38,749 bases of DNA from Enterococcus gallinarum NBRC 100675 (GCF_001544275.1 NZ_BCQE01000034.1:1-38749); one strand, 5' to 3'; counted from the stretch's first letter, positions 29,877 to 37,427 are shown. A program made the numbers and translations. The notes: generated from the letters alone by a model not told the origin.

Positions 29877-30758
29877 TCACTCCTTTTTATTTTTCTTTTG
29901 ATTTAAGTAATTCTGTAATTTCGCATCGATTTCGGCCTGGCGCTCAGGAGATAAAACAGGTTCCGATTGTTCTTCGTTCATCCAATTCGGTATAGGTTCT
30001 GATCGAACGATTTTTCTTGATGAATAATTGGCATTTTGAATAGGCTTGTTAGTTCTGTTTTTGAATTGATTGTTTGCTTCAATCGCCTTCTCCAGATTAT
30101 CAATCTTGTTAATTCTCCAATTATCAAGAATTCGATTTATATAAGGTTTGAGTGAACTCAATTCCTTTCCGTAATCGAAAGAAGTTTGTATCGCAAAACA
30201 AATCATTTCTCTTGGCCATTCCTGTACCCATCGTGAAAGTTCTCCTTGAAGAATTCCTGTTGGGAACTTTCCGTATAGTTTTTGAACAAGCTCGGCAGGA
30301 TGTTCGCTATTATTGTTATTATTATTCTTTTCATTCTTATCATTCTTATCATTCTTGTTTGTGTTCACTTGTTGTTCACTTGTTGTGCGGTTGATGTTCA
30401 CTTGTTGTTCACTACCTTGATATTCATCCCAGTTATTTATTGATATGACGCTGTATTTCGTAGTTGATTTGATGTTCAACATTTGCTCACTTTCGAATTT
30501 CTTAAGCCATCTCCATACAGAAGCGCTGTTCACTTGATGTTCACGTTTGGCTCCCTTGTTCATTTCAAACGTTATCGCGTCGCGCCCTGTGACGAATTCA
30601 CCGCTGTTCAGCCATATTTCTTTTCCATTGAAAAGAAACTTTCTCCGTTCATGAGAGGCCTTCATTAAACAAAGAGACCATAGCTTATACATATTGGGGT
30701 TAGTCCATACGAATGAATCCATCACTTTTCTATAAAGTTTTACATAGCCATGGTTCAT
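29877..30758 (-). CDS. replisome organizer, DnaD-like replication initiator
   Basis: 293 aa. The N-terminal winged-helix part (GYVKLYRKVMDSFVWTNPNMYKLWSL, residues ~4-105) is typical of phage replication initiators that bind origin repeats. A low-complexity Asn/Lys/Glu linker (~115-155) is followed by a DnaD-type domain (~160-220: AELVQKLYGKFPTGILQGELSRW, SSLKPYINRILDNW) that would contact the host helicase loader. The C-terminus is basic and disordered. ATG at 30758 has AGGGG 8 nt upstream; a GTG three codons earlier is less likely. The gene carries 11-bp iteron-like repeats, as in phages that keep ori inside this gene. No phage helicase follows, so host DnaI/DnaC would be recruited. Confidence 0.82.
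   Translation of the reverse strand: MNHGYVKLYRKVMDSFVWTNPNMYKLWSLCLMKASHERRKFLFNGKEIWLNSGEFVTGRDAITFEMNKGAKREHQVNSASVWRWLKKFESEQMLNIKSTTKYSVISINNWDEYQGSEQQVNINRTTSEQQVNTNKNDKNDKNEKNNNNNNSEHPAELVQKLYGKFPTGILQGELSRWVQEWPREMICFAIQTSFDYGKELSSLKPYINRILDNWRINKIDNLEKAIEANNQFKNRTNKPIQNANYSSRKIVRSEPIPNWMNEEQSEPVLSPERQAEIDAKLQNYLNQKKNKKE
30362..30548. repeat. ori: iteron-like repeats inside the replisome organizer gene (candidate ori)
   Basis: Tandem pairs of an 11-bp unit TGTTCACTTGT (on +) at 30362-30372/30373-30383, 30395-30405/30406-30416 (second unit ends CTACC) and 30527-30537/30538-30548 (variants). Pair starts are 33 and 132 bp apart, multiples of 11 bp. Beside them, 30310-30360 is very AT-rich with ATT and CATTCTTAT repeats, suitable as a melting region. 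Confidence 0.65.
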
Positions 30759-30769
30759 TCTTGTCACCC

Positions 30770-31498
30770 CTATGCTACGTAAACAGGAACGCCAACAATC
30801 TTCTGCGTTTCCTCTTTAAATTGTTTTTCATGACTATTTGCATCTGATAAATGCAACAGCCAGACTTCTTGTAGCTGATCGCTTTTGTTTTTCTTGATAA
30901 ACTCAAGCGTTCGTTCAAAATCAAAATGGCTTTCAAAAAGTCGTTCTTTTCGCTTGATATCAAATCCTCGATTCATTTTCTGATCAATAATATCTTTTGA
31001 GTAATTCGCTTCGACCATCATGTGAGTGATGTTGGGAAAAAGATACTTTACGTAATATGAATCTGTGATAAAGACAAGTCTGTCGCCTGCAGCATTATCG
31101 ATCAGGAACCCAGCTGGCTCTCTTACGTCGTGTTGAATCTCGAATGCCGTGACGTACCATGTGCCGATTTTCTTTGTTTGTTTATAATGCAGTTTGTTAA
31201 ACCGGTACACATGATGTCTGTTTAATCTCAGTGTTTGATCATCGAACATAGCTGCGATGGTGCCATCTGTCGCATAAACATCAACTGCAGTTTTATCGAT
31301 CAGACTACTGATATATTTACAGTGATCTCGATGCTCGTGAGTGATAAGAGTACCTACCACTCTAGAAAAGTCGTGTCCCATTTGTTGTTGAACATCTTTG
31401 AATGGGACACCACACTCGATAATCAATTGAGAATGGCCATCGTCAATTAAATAGCCATTTCCTTTGCTTCCCGAACCGAAAACTTTGATAGAGATCAA
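30770..31498 (-). CDS. metallo-beta-lactamase-fold hydrolase, YycJ-like (probable exonuclease)
   Basis: 242 aa. Opens with VFGSGSKGNGYLI, the glycine-rich start typical of YycJ/WalJ proteins, and has the full zinc motif THEHRDH (His54, His56, Asp58, His59) plus His123, Asp146 and His216 as further ligands. Host YycJ is reported as a 5'-3' DNA exonuclease. The gene overlaps RecT by ATGA, the place where phages normally encode the exonuclease partner of the annealase, and no YqaJ or lambda-type exonuclease is seen. I infer that it resects DNA for RecT. Confidence 0.82.
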   Translation of the reverse strand: MISIKVFGSGSKGNGYLIDDGHSQLIIECGVPFKDVQQQMGHDFSRVVGTLITHEHRDHCKYISSLIDKTAVDVYATDGTIAAMFDDQTLRLNRHHVYRFNKLHYKQTKKIGTWYVTAFEIQHDVREPAGFLIDNAAGDRLVFITDSYYVKYLFPNITHMMVEANYSKDIIDQKMNRGFDIKRKERLFESHFDFERTLEFIKKNKSDQLQEVWLLHLSDANSHEKQFKEETQKIVGVPVYVA

Positions 31499-32559
31499 TA
31501 TGGATCATCCTCTCCAAGATCAAGGTTGCTTTGCTGCGGTTCATCTGTGAATTGTCCCTCTTGAATCTCTCCATCTTCAGTTACATTTTTGGGACGATCA
31601 TCTTTTTCAGCAGGTCTAGGATCTAAGATTTCAGTATTCGCATTTTGATCGATTTCTTCGATAATTTCTGCTTCTTTGCGTTGTAGTTGGCGCGTTTGGA
31701 AATCATCTTCGACAGATTCAACAATTGATTGAATATAGGCGTTGGAGAAATCTTTCGGAATTTTTTTGACAATTCTATTTCTCATTTTTCGAATAATCAT
31801 TGACTCTCTACTTTGTGGTTCTTTCCAAGCAGGACTTATCTTACCGAGTTCTTGCATCTCGGTACTATCTAAAATTTCATCGAGAGAATGCACCTCGGAA
31901 AATTCTTTGATTTTTTCTTTTTTCTCGGTTTTTTTGTTATCCCACATCAAGTTGTTATACATATGAGCTAATAAATTAGCTTTTACATCCTCGCGTTCGG
32001 CAATAAAAAATTCTACTTGACCATCGTTGTACTCGATTGGATAGACAACCCGGATTACCTTGCCTTCTCCTTTAGGCGTCCAAGTTGGCGGAGTCACTTC
32101 CAAACCTGCATATCCTGGATAAGTAAATCCATCATGTTCTCGGACTTCCCAATGACGATGTACTTTTTTAACGCTTCGACCAAATCGAGACAAAATGGCA
32201 TCATTTCCGTCTCCCTCAATTCCCATCTCAACGATTTGGATTTCAGTGCCATTTTTATTTTTTTGCTTACGTTTGATGAAATACACCTCACGAGGTGTAG
32301 CTGTTGCGTTCAACTGTAAGGCCGCCACATGCATCAAAGTTTGGGTCAAGTTACTTTGATCAATATCCCCAACACTGATACCTTCCTTTACGAGCATTTC
32401 GTTAATTGCCGAGATTGAATTGATTACACAAGTACGCTGATACTCGGTCATATGGATACCATTACCATGCAATTGGCTTTCAATCTGCGGCATGTACGTG
32501 TCGTTAATTTTTGCTAGCTGTGATTTGTATACTTTTGCTGGTGTATTCTGATTTGTCAT
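31495..32559 (-). CDS. recT: RecT-family single-strand annealing protein
   Basis: 354 aa. Core residues ~40-270 show the RecT layout: TEYQRTCVINSISAINEML, QSNLTQTLMHVAALQLNATATPREVYFI, GDGNDAILSRFGRSVKKV, and KEPQSRESMIIRKMRNRIVKKIPKDF. The protein anneals complementary strands during phage recombination. The C-terminal ~70 residues are acidic and disordered and end LDLGEDDPY, reminiscent of the SSB tip. GGAGGG precedes ATG, which overlaps the previous stop. Coupled to the metallo-beta-lactamase gene downstream. Confidence 0.88.
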   Translation of the reverse strand: MTNQNTPAKVYKSQLAKINDTYMPQIESQLHGNGIHMTEYQRTCVINSISAINEMLVKEGISVGDIDQSNLTQTLMHVAALQLNATATPREVYFIKRKQKNKNGTEIQIVEMGIEGDGNDAILSRFGRSVKKVHRHWEVREHDGFTYPGYAGLEVTPPTWTPKGEGKVIRVVYPIEYNDGQVEFFIAEREDVKANLLAHMYNNLMWDNKKTEKKEKIKEFSEVHSLDEILDSTEMQELGKISPAWKEPQSRESMIIRKMRNRIVKKIPKDFSNAYIQSIVESVEDDFQTRQLQRKEAEIIEEIDQNANTEILDPRPAEKDDRPKNVTEDGEIQEGQFTDEPQQSNLDLGEDDPY

Positions 32560-32747
32560 TTTTCACCCTCCATAAATAATTTGTATTCTTCTCCATTCAA
32601 AGAAAAATAAGTTTTGCTAGTTAAATCCGGTCTGTTCGTTACCCCAAGAATTTCAATCACTTCTGATTGCAAGTCTTCTAAATTATTGAAAATGCCAATA
32701 AACTGACGTTCATTTCTGGTTTTCGCATAAACTAAAATACCATTCAT
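32556..32747 (-). CDS. 63-aa early protein, unknown
   Basis: MNGILVYAKTRNERQFIGIFNN, then LTSKTYFSLNGEEYKLFMEGE; small alpha/beta protein. Starts and stops overlap its neighbours by 4 bp each, so it is firmly inside the recombination operon between the 104-aa gene and recT. No recognised domain. Confidence 0.6.
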   Translation of the reverse strand: MNGILVYAKTRNERQFIGIFNNLEDLQSEVIEILGVTNRPDLTSKTYFSLNGEEYKLFMEGEK

Positions 32748-33058
32748 TCAATCCTCAACTCCTTTTCTGCAGTAGAGAAGAACTGTTCAATATCTTGTTT
32801 TCGATTTACAATCTCAGCTAGAAGTAATGTTTGGATCACACTATCCAGACCATCAATGCCGAAATCTTCGTTCAATCGACCGCCCAGGTCCTCGCGGTAG
32901 GTATATCCATCGAAAATCAGTGTGTGTAAAGTAAACTTCGTCTTTCCTTTCCTAAGTTTTGTTTCAATTTCATCCAGAGCTTTATACTGATTCTGTAGCT
33001 TATTAGCCTTATCTAGCCTCGTTTTGAGCTCTTTATTGACCTTTTCTATAGAATCCAC
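32744..33058 (-). CDS. 104-aa early protein, coiled coil
   Basis: Residues 1-40 form a Lys/Glu-rich coiled coil (IEKVNKELKTRLDKANKLQNQ). The rest is mixed helix and strand (FTLHTLIFDGYTYREDLGGRLNEDFG). GTG start overlaps the TAG of the ATPase gene (TAGTG), with GAGG upstream. The tight coupling suggests that it works with the Rad50-like ATPase, but no function is known. Confidence 0.6.
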   Translation of the reverse strand: MDSIEKVNKELKTRLDKANKLQNQYKALDEIETKLRKGKTKFTLHTLIFDGYTYREDLGGRLNEDFGIDGLDSVIQTLLLAEIVNRKQDIEQFFSTAEKELRIE

Positions 33059-35004
33059 TACACTACCTCTACTTTCAGATTTTTATTTTTTGTTACACGC
33101 AACTCAATCATTTGTGAATTGATCGGATGCAGATCGTTTACTGATTCGGTATTATCTACGAATACTGGGACGCTCAAGCCAAACTCTTTGCTTAAGGTGT
33201 TGATGATGTCCAAGTCACAATTGATCCGGGCGCCAGTATTCAAACTAGTTCCGTACTCTATGCCGTTGTATATCGCTTCACAGACTTCCTCGAGGCCGCC
33301 ATTTTTCAGGATGTTAAACAGTTTGAATTTCACAAGTTCGAACTTGCTGTTGATGGACTCTTCAAGATAGCTAACTTTTTTGCGTGTAAACTCGTCGAGA
33401 AGAAATAGTTCGCGTTCTACCTCTTGATTTTGTGTTTTCAAATTAGCATCTTCTTTTTTCAGTTCCTCGATCCGATTTTCGTAATCGGAAAGAATTACTA
33501 AACGCTGAAACTTCACTTGAGCCTCTGCGATAAGTTGACGTTTTTGTCTGATCTTTTCTTTTAACTCCTGTTCCTCGACTGCTGTGTCGGACGTAGCATT
33601 AAGAATCTTTTGCTGAACAAGTTTAATTTCTTCCTGAATTTTTTTATACGTGGAAGTTTCTTCAAACTTTTGTGTTGAAGTTTCTAGAAATACTAATTCT
33701 GAATTGATCTTGTTCAATGTTTCTTCTGTAGCGGCCAAGCTTTTTTCCAAACGTGCACTTTCATTTTCATGAGCAGCAATAGTTTCCTTATAAGCAAGTA
33801 ATTTTTCTTTCGCTGCTTTCCCCTCAGCAATATTTTTTTCTATGTCAACTGCTTTCTGCTGATTAAATTTTGAAACCATCTGTTCGATTTGATCTGCCGG
33901 TAACTCTTGTGCACATGTAGGACAAACTTTTTGATGTTCATCAAAAGTCCTTTCTTTTAAATGGCGTAATTTATTCCGATGTTCAGTTAAGAAATACTCC
34001 AAATCATAAAATTGCTTGATTATCTTATCTTTCTTACTTTCCTCTTCATCCCTAAGCTTTCTGATTTCATTAACAATTCGCTGTTGCTTGTTCAGATCGT
34101 CTTGCAGAGATCGCGTCTCCATATTGGTACTGGATAGATAAGCGGATTGTGCTTCTGCCAGTTTTATTTTCAGATTTGATAGCTCTTCTTGATGATCAAG
34201 CGCCGCATTATCTGCAGCGACAGCATTCAATTTGCTTTGCAGTTCCGATACATCCGCCTCGTATTCCAGCACTTGTTCTTGGATTTCATCTGCAGATTGA
34301 TCACCAATATCGGCTTTTGCTTTTACAAACATTTCAGTGACTTCTTGAATTCGTGCTGGCAAACCATCGATTTGCCGTTTGATCTCTTTTTTTCGTGAAG
34401 CGAGCACTTTGCGGTAATCATCAATTGAATGTTCTTTGATGATCGTTTCCATGTCTTTTAACTTTGGATCTTTAGCAATGATCTCTTCGTCGGTCAAGCC
34501 AGTCATATTGACCAAAATTTCACGACGATTCTTCCAATTCATTTTCATAAAGAATGTAGAATCAAATAGCATCTGCAGAATGTTTTCAGCGCCCAGGGTT
34601 TCGAGGTATGCCTTCCATTCCTTTTCCATCTTAGGCACGCCATCAATCGTGTACTTCGTTGTATCGTTGCCTCGGACTTTTTCTAACTGTCCTCGAGGTG
34701 TATTCCATTTTTCTTCTTGGACGCGTTTTAGCGTAACCATGGTGTCATTGATGATCAATTCCGCTACAACGGTTGGCTCAAGTCCTAACAATTCGTCGTT
34801 GTTCTTATCTAAGGGTTTAGGATTTAATTTGGCGCCTCTAGTATCTTTACCAAAAAGTAGCCATAGCAAGGCATCGGCCAATGTCGTCTTTCCTGATCCA
34901 TTTTGGCCACTTACTGTAGCATTTTGGCCCATCGGTTCAAAAGTAAACGATTCTAGTCCTTTGAAATTTTTTAATGATAACCGGTTTAGGATAATTTTTT
35001 TCAT
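33058..35004 (-). CDS. Rad50/SbcC-like ATPase
   Basis: 648 aa. N-terminal ABC-ATPase half with Walker A GQNGSGKT (33-40). Two long coiled-coil arms (~180-330 and ~385-540) meet at a zinc hook CPTC (361-364). C-terminal half SVPVFVDNTESVND holds the Walker B-like strand with Asp but Asn where most Rad50 proteins have Glu, as in a phage subgroup. No SbcD/Mre11 nuclease is encoded nearby; the metallo-beta-lactamase protein or a host nuclease could be its partner. Shorter than cellular SbcC (~1000 aa). Likely tethers or remodels DNA ends for RecT-driven recombination. Start overlaps the previous gene by 4 bp. Confidence 0.85.
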   Translation of the reverse strand: MKKIILNRLSLKNFKGLESFTFEPMGQNATVSGQNGSGKTTLADALLWLLFGKDTRGAKLNPKPLDKNNDELLGLEPTVVAELIINDTMVTLKRVQEEKWNTPRGQLEKVRGNDTTKYTIDGVPKMEKEWKAYLETLGAENILQMLFDSTFFMKMNWKNRREILVNMTGLTDEEIIAKDPKLKDMETIIKEHSIDDYRKVLASRKKEIKRQIDGLPARIQEVTEMFVKAKADIGDQSADEIQEQVLEYEADVSELQSKLNAVAADNAALDHQEELSNLKIKLAEAQSAYLSSTNMETRSLQDDLNKQQRIVNEIRKLRDEEESKKDKIIKQFYDLEYFLTEHRNKLRHLKERTFDEHQKVCPTCAQELPADQIEQMVSKFNQQKAVDIEKNIAEGKAAKEKLLAYKETIAAHENESARLEKSLAATEETLNKINSELVFLETSTQKFEETSTYKKIQEEIKLVQQKILNATSDTAVEEQELKEKIRQKRQLIAEAQVKFQRLVILSDYENRIEELKKEDANLKTQNQEVERELFLLDEFTRKKVSYLEESINSKFELVKFKLFNILKNGGLEEVCEAIYNGIEYGTSLNTGARINCDLDIINTLSKEFGLSVPVFVDNTESVNDLHPINSQMIELRVTKNKNLKVEVV

Positions 35005-35309
35005 TTAAAATCACCTCGGAGAAAAGCAGAAAGCCTTTTGTCTAGTGAAGTATTTGTTTCTTCATCCACAGAAATCCCGAAAAGTTCTTTTAGTTTTTTA
35101 TGCTTCGGACAGTCACAATCAACTTTTTCAACAGCTTTCAAGGTTTCTTTATACTGTTCTAAAATAACTAAGGCAATGAGATCCTCGTTGCCTCCTTGAG
35201 CAGTAATAATCGATCCCTCTTCGGAAAACGCCCCTAATTGGAAACTAATATTGTTTTTCGCACATTCAAAGGTTAAATCCTTTATCATATTTTGAATTTT
35301 TTCGTTCAT
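35001..35309 (-). CDS. 102-aa early protein, unknown
   Basis: Helix, then beta strands (SFQLGAFSEEGSIITAQGGN), a helix, then VDCDCPKHKKLKELFG with a CxC plus His that might bind metal, and a helical end. AAGGAG lies 10 nt before ATG. Sits directly upstream of the ATPase gene and overlaps it by 4 bp. No known family. Confidence 0.6.
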   Translation of the reverse strand: MNEKIQNMIKDLTFECAKNNISFQLGAFSEEGSIITAQGGNEDLIALVILEQYKETLKAVEKVDCDCPKHKKLKELFGISVDEETNTSLDKRLSAFLRGDFK

Positions 35310-35337
35310 GTGTTACACTCTCCTTGAATAATTTGTT

Positions 35338-35577
35338 TTACTTGCTTACACTAGCTGGAACTGGTGTAGGCTCTTTTTGTTTCTCATTTCGTGTTACCCT
35401 GTCCCTCCTTTTCATTTCTCGTTCAAACATTGCTTCATCATAAATCATCAACCAAAGCATGACCGTAGTCGGAAAGCCAATCTTAAGCCATGTTGGAGCC
35501 TGACCAGTTGCGAACACGCCGATTCCAAACATAAACAGAAGCACTGCAATCCGCCTAAGCCAATAGATTTTCTTCAT
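35338..35577 (-). CDS. 79-aa membrane protein, early operon
   Basis: Two membrane segments (IAVLLFMFGIGVFATG, residues ~9-24, and WLKIGFPTTVMLWLMIYD, ~29-46) followed by a basic/charged tail. Start at MKKIYW: GAGGAGG lies 7 nt upstream of this ATG, inside the end of the previous gene. Role unknown; early membrane proteins can serve in host takeover or exclusion. Confidence 0.6.
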   Translation of the reverse strand: MKKIYWLRRIAVLLFMFGIGVFATGQAPTWLKIGFPTTVMLWLMIYDEAMFEREMKRRDRVTRNEKQKEPTPVPASVSK

Positions 35578-35887
35578 GTTCTTCCTCCTCTTCAAAGTTG
35601 ACGTTGCAAATTTCATCCCAAATATTGATTAGACAGTCAATCGAGTGCGTATAAGCTTTTCCACCGTGGCTCTTGTCGTTCATTTCTTCCAAAGTATCTA
35701 ACAGTTCATGAAACATTTCTTTATTTGGCGTGGTGTCCATTGCGTACATTTTCGAGATAGTGTTTTCGATCCGTTCGATAGCTTTTTTTTCCTCAAGTGT
35801 CAACTTGGCATAATGATTCGCAAAGTGCCTAGCTAGAAAACTTACTAAGAATTGAGAGTGTTCAGTACATTTTTTATTGTTTGCCAT
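35555..35887 (-). CDS. 110-aa early protein, unknown
   Basis: Helical throughout (HSQFLVSFLARHFANHYAKL, EEKKAIERIENTISKMYAMD, EMFHELLDTLEEMND), with an acidic end (FEEEEEHEENLLA). GGGGGAA precedes ATG. Overlaps the membrane-protein gene by 23 bp. No domain recognised. Confidence 0.6.
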   Translation of the reverse strand: MANNKKCTEHSQFLVSFLARHFANHYAKLTLEEKKAIERIENTISKMYAMDTTPNKEMFHELLDTLEEMNDKSHGGKAYTHSIDCLINIWDEICNVNFEEEEEHEENLLA

Positions 35888-35898
35888 GATTATTCCCC

Positions 35899-36087
35899 CT
35901 ACATAATGTTTCGATTCAATTGATTTTGATAAAGCAACTCTTGATACTGCTTAAGTTCCTTTCTAGCATTTTCTTGCTGTCGATCACTTACCACATTTTT
36001 CTTATCATGCAAGAGTCGGTGCAAATCTTGAATCTTTTCTTTTATGAGATTGTTAATGAGTAACTCTTGGTCTAGTGAATACTTCAT
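35899..36087 (-). CDS. 62-aa early protein, coiled coil
   Basis: MKYSLDQELLINNLIKEKIQ, then Lys/Glu/Gln-rich helices (RQQENARKELKQYQELLYQ). ATG at 36087 overlaps the preceding stop (TGATG) and AGGTGA lies 6 nt upstream; a TTG one codon earlier is less likely. Unknown function. Confidence 0.55.
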   Translation of the reverse strand: MKYSLDQELLINNLIKEKIQDLHRLLHDKKNVVSDRQQENARKELKQYQELLYQNQLNRNIM

Positions 36088-36338
36088 CAACTATCACCTC
36101 GAAATTTATTCGCGTCTTTCCATCTCAAGAACTGTTCAAATTTATCAATGTCAATCAATACATACCCCCCCGTTGGATTAATATATCCGGATCCAAAATC
36201 TTTATGCTGCTTGAATTCCGCTAAATATCTTTGAAAAGTGGCTGTACTTTTCTGTGCAAATCCGAAATACTCCATTGCTTGCTCTTTATTTGCAAATTTT
36301 TGAGTAATCCTTATCACATTTACTTTAGTAATTCCCAT
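36087..36338 (-). CDS. excisionase-like / DNA-binding early protein
   Basis: 83 aa, first gene after the Cro-like gene. KEQAMEYFGFAQKSTATFQRYLAEFKQHKDF and then GGYVLIDIDKFEQFLRWKDANKF follow the plan of a winged MerR/excisionase-like HTH (helix-turn-helix ~18-40, wing ~50-60). It could be the excisionase, missing elsewhere in the window, or a second regulator. GAAGGAGGG is upstream. A CI/Cro-type operator lies 26 bp before its start, inside the end of the previous gene. Confidence 0.6.
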   Translation of the reverse strand: MGITKVNVIRITQKFANKEQAMEYFGFAQKSTATFQRYLAEFKQHKDFGSGYINPTGGYVLIDIDKFEQFLRWKDANKFRGDS

Positions 36339-36352
36339 TTACTAGCCCTCCT

Positions 36353-36583
36353 TCACTTCAAACTATCGCTAAAAGCGATACTATCGCCAAAAAAAATACC
36401 GTTTATTGGATACTTATAAAGCTCAGCAAATATAAACATATATTTTGCTGGCATATCAGAAGAGTTCTTCTCCCAACGCATTATTGTTTCTCTGGAAACC
36501 CCAACCTCTTCTGCTACTTCTGATTGCGACATTCTCATTCTTTTCCTAAGTGCTGCTAATGTCATCATCTGTTCTTTAGGCAT
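36353..36583 (-). CDS. Cro-like XRE repressor
   Basis: 76 aa. LAALRKRMRMSQSEVAEEVGVSRETIMRWEKNSSDMPAKYMFIFAELYKYPINGIFFG is a complete HTH_XRE domain (residues ~8-65). It is transcribed divergently from CI across shared operators, so it is the Cro-type lytic repressor. Start at MPKEQ: AGGGGG lies 8 nt upstream; a longer in-frame start would include the promoter/ribosome site. Its 3' end contains a further operator (36364-36380). Confidence 0.87.
   Translation of the reverse strand: MPKEQMMTLAALRKRMRMSQSEVAEEVGVSRETIMRWEKNSSDMPAKYMFIFAELYKYPINGIFFGDSIAFSDSLK
36364..36380. promoter_or_regulatory. distal operator inside the end of the Cro-like gene
   Basis: TATCGCTAAAAGCGATA, arms of 7 bp perfectly complementary, 15/17 identical to the main operator, with a half site TATCGCC at 36382-36388. 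About 240 bp from the main cluster; could allow looping or control the next gene. Confidence 0.6.
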
Positions 36584-36608
36584 GTCATTTCCCCCTTTCT
36601 GTGCTTCA

Positions 36609-36637
36609 ATCATATATCGCTTTAAGCGATAAGTCAA
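36609..36637 (-). promoter_or_regulatory. lytic (Cro-side) promoter with operator O1 in its spacer
   Basis: On the - strand TTGACT (36632-36637), 17-bp spacer, TATGAT (36609-36614). The spacer is exactly the perfect palindrome TATCGCTTTAAGCGATA (36615-36631). A repressor bound there would block RNA polymerase. A degenerate copy (36635-36651) overlaps the -35. Confidence 0.85.
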
Positions 36638-36676
36638 CGCAAAAAGCGATAAAAAACATACAAAAAATGATATATA

Positions 36677-36718
36677 TATCGCTTTACACTATACAAAAAT
36701 CGCTTTAAGTGATATACT
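36677..36718 (+). promoter_or_regulatory. CI promoter with operators O3 and O4
   Basis: TATACA (36690-36695), 17-bp spacer, extended -10 TGATATACT ending at 36718. Two operators of the 17-bp family overlap it: 36677-36693 (14/17 match) and 36698-36714 (15/17, AATCGCTTTAAGTGATA). Their position suggests autoregulation of CI and repression by the Cro-like protein. Confidence 0.7.
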
Positions 36719-36753
36719 TTTTTTCAAATATATTATAGAAGGAGATTTTTGAC

Positions 36754-37386
36754 ATGACGGAAGATTTAAAGGTTGTTTTCGGAAAAAATTTAGAACGATA
36801 TAGACAATTAAAAAACATAAGTATGGTCGAGTTAGCGAATGAAATTGGTGTATCACAATCAACTATATCGGACTGGGAGAATGGGAAAAAAATGCCTCGT
36901 TCAGGATCTATACAAAAACTAGCTGATTATTTTCATATTCAAAAAACTGACTTACTAATGGATAATGAAGCATTATCCACAAACAATTTTAAAGTAAATG
37001 AGTTCGTGGATGTTCCTATATTAGGAACTATTACTTGTGGAGAGCCTATTTTGGCTGTTGAAAACTTCGATGGTTATAGACGCGTCCCTAAAGACAATTT
37101 ACCTAATGGAGAAGTGTTCTATTTAAAAACAAAAGGTGACTCTATGGCTCCAACAATTCGAGAAAACAGTTACGTATTGATAAAAAAACAACCAGTTGTG
37201 GAAGACGGGGAAATAGCTGCAGTAATTGTGAATGGAGACGATGAAATGACTTTAAAAAGAGTAAAACATCAAAATGGTTTGGTTATTCTGACAGCAGATA
37301 ATAGTGCTTTTGCACCAATTATTATTACACCTGATACACCAGCAAGAATTATTGGCAAAGCATTACAAGTGAGTTTTGACTTATAA
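36754..37386 (+). CDS. CI-like repressor with LexA-type self-cleavage domain
   Basis: 210 aa. Residues ~8-68 are an XRE HTH (NISMVELANEIGVSQSTISDWENGKKMP). Residues ~85-208 are an S24/LexA peptidase: cleavage pair Cys95-Gly96 (ILGTITCGEP), catalytic Ser130 (TKGDSMAP) and Lys168 (DDEMTLKRV). It should keep the prophage silent and be inactivated by RecA filaments after DNA damage. The Cys-Gly site in place of Ala-Gly is a known variant. Ribosome site AAGGAG, 9 nt spacing. A strong terminator follows before the integrase. Confidence 0.93.
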   Translation: MTEDLKVVFGKNLERYRQLKNISMVELANEIGVSQSTISDWENGKKMPRSGSIQKLADYFHIQKTDLLMDNEALSTNNFKVNEFVDVPILGTITCGEPILAVENFDGYRRVPKDNLPNGEVFYLKTKGDSMAPTIRENSYVLIKKQPVVEDGEIAAVIVNGDDEMTLKRVKHQNGLVILTADNSAFAPIIITPDTPARIIGKALQVSFDL

Positions 37387-37387
37387 A

Positions 37388-37427
37388 AAAAATGCATTCC
37401 CACCGTCCAAAGTTAGAATGCATTTTT
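37388..37427 (+). terminator. terminator of the CI gene
   Basis: AATGCATTC/GAATGCATT stem (37391-37399/37416-37424) with A-run before and TTTTT after, starting 5 bp after the CI stop. The T-run on + and A-run on the left make it possibly bidirectional. Confidence 0.75.

Noticed and set aside
34436-35008. 190-aa + strand ORF
   Set aside because: Lies wholly opposite the ATPase gene, whose protein is clearly recognised; a mirror frame without ribosome site.
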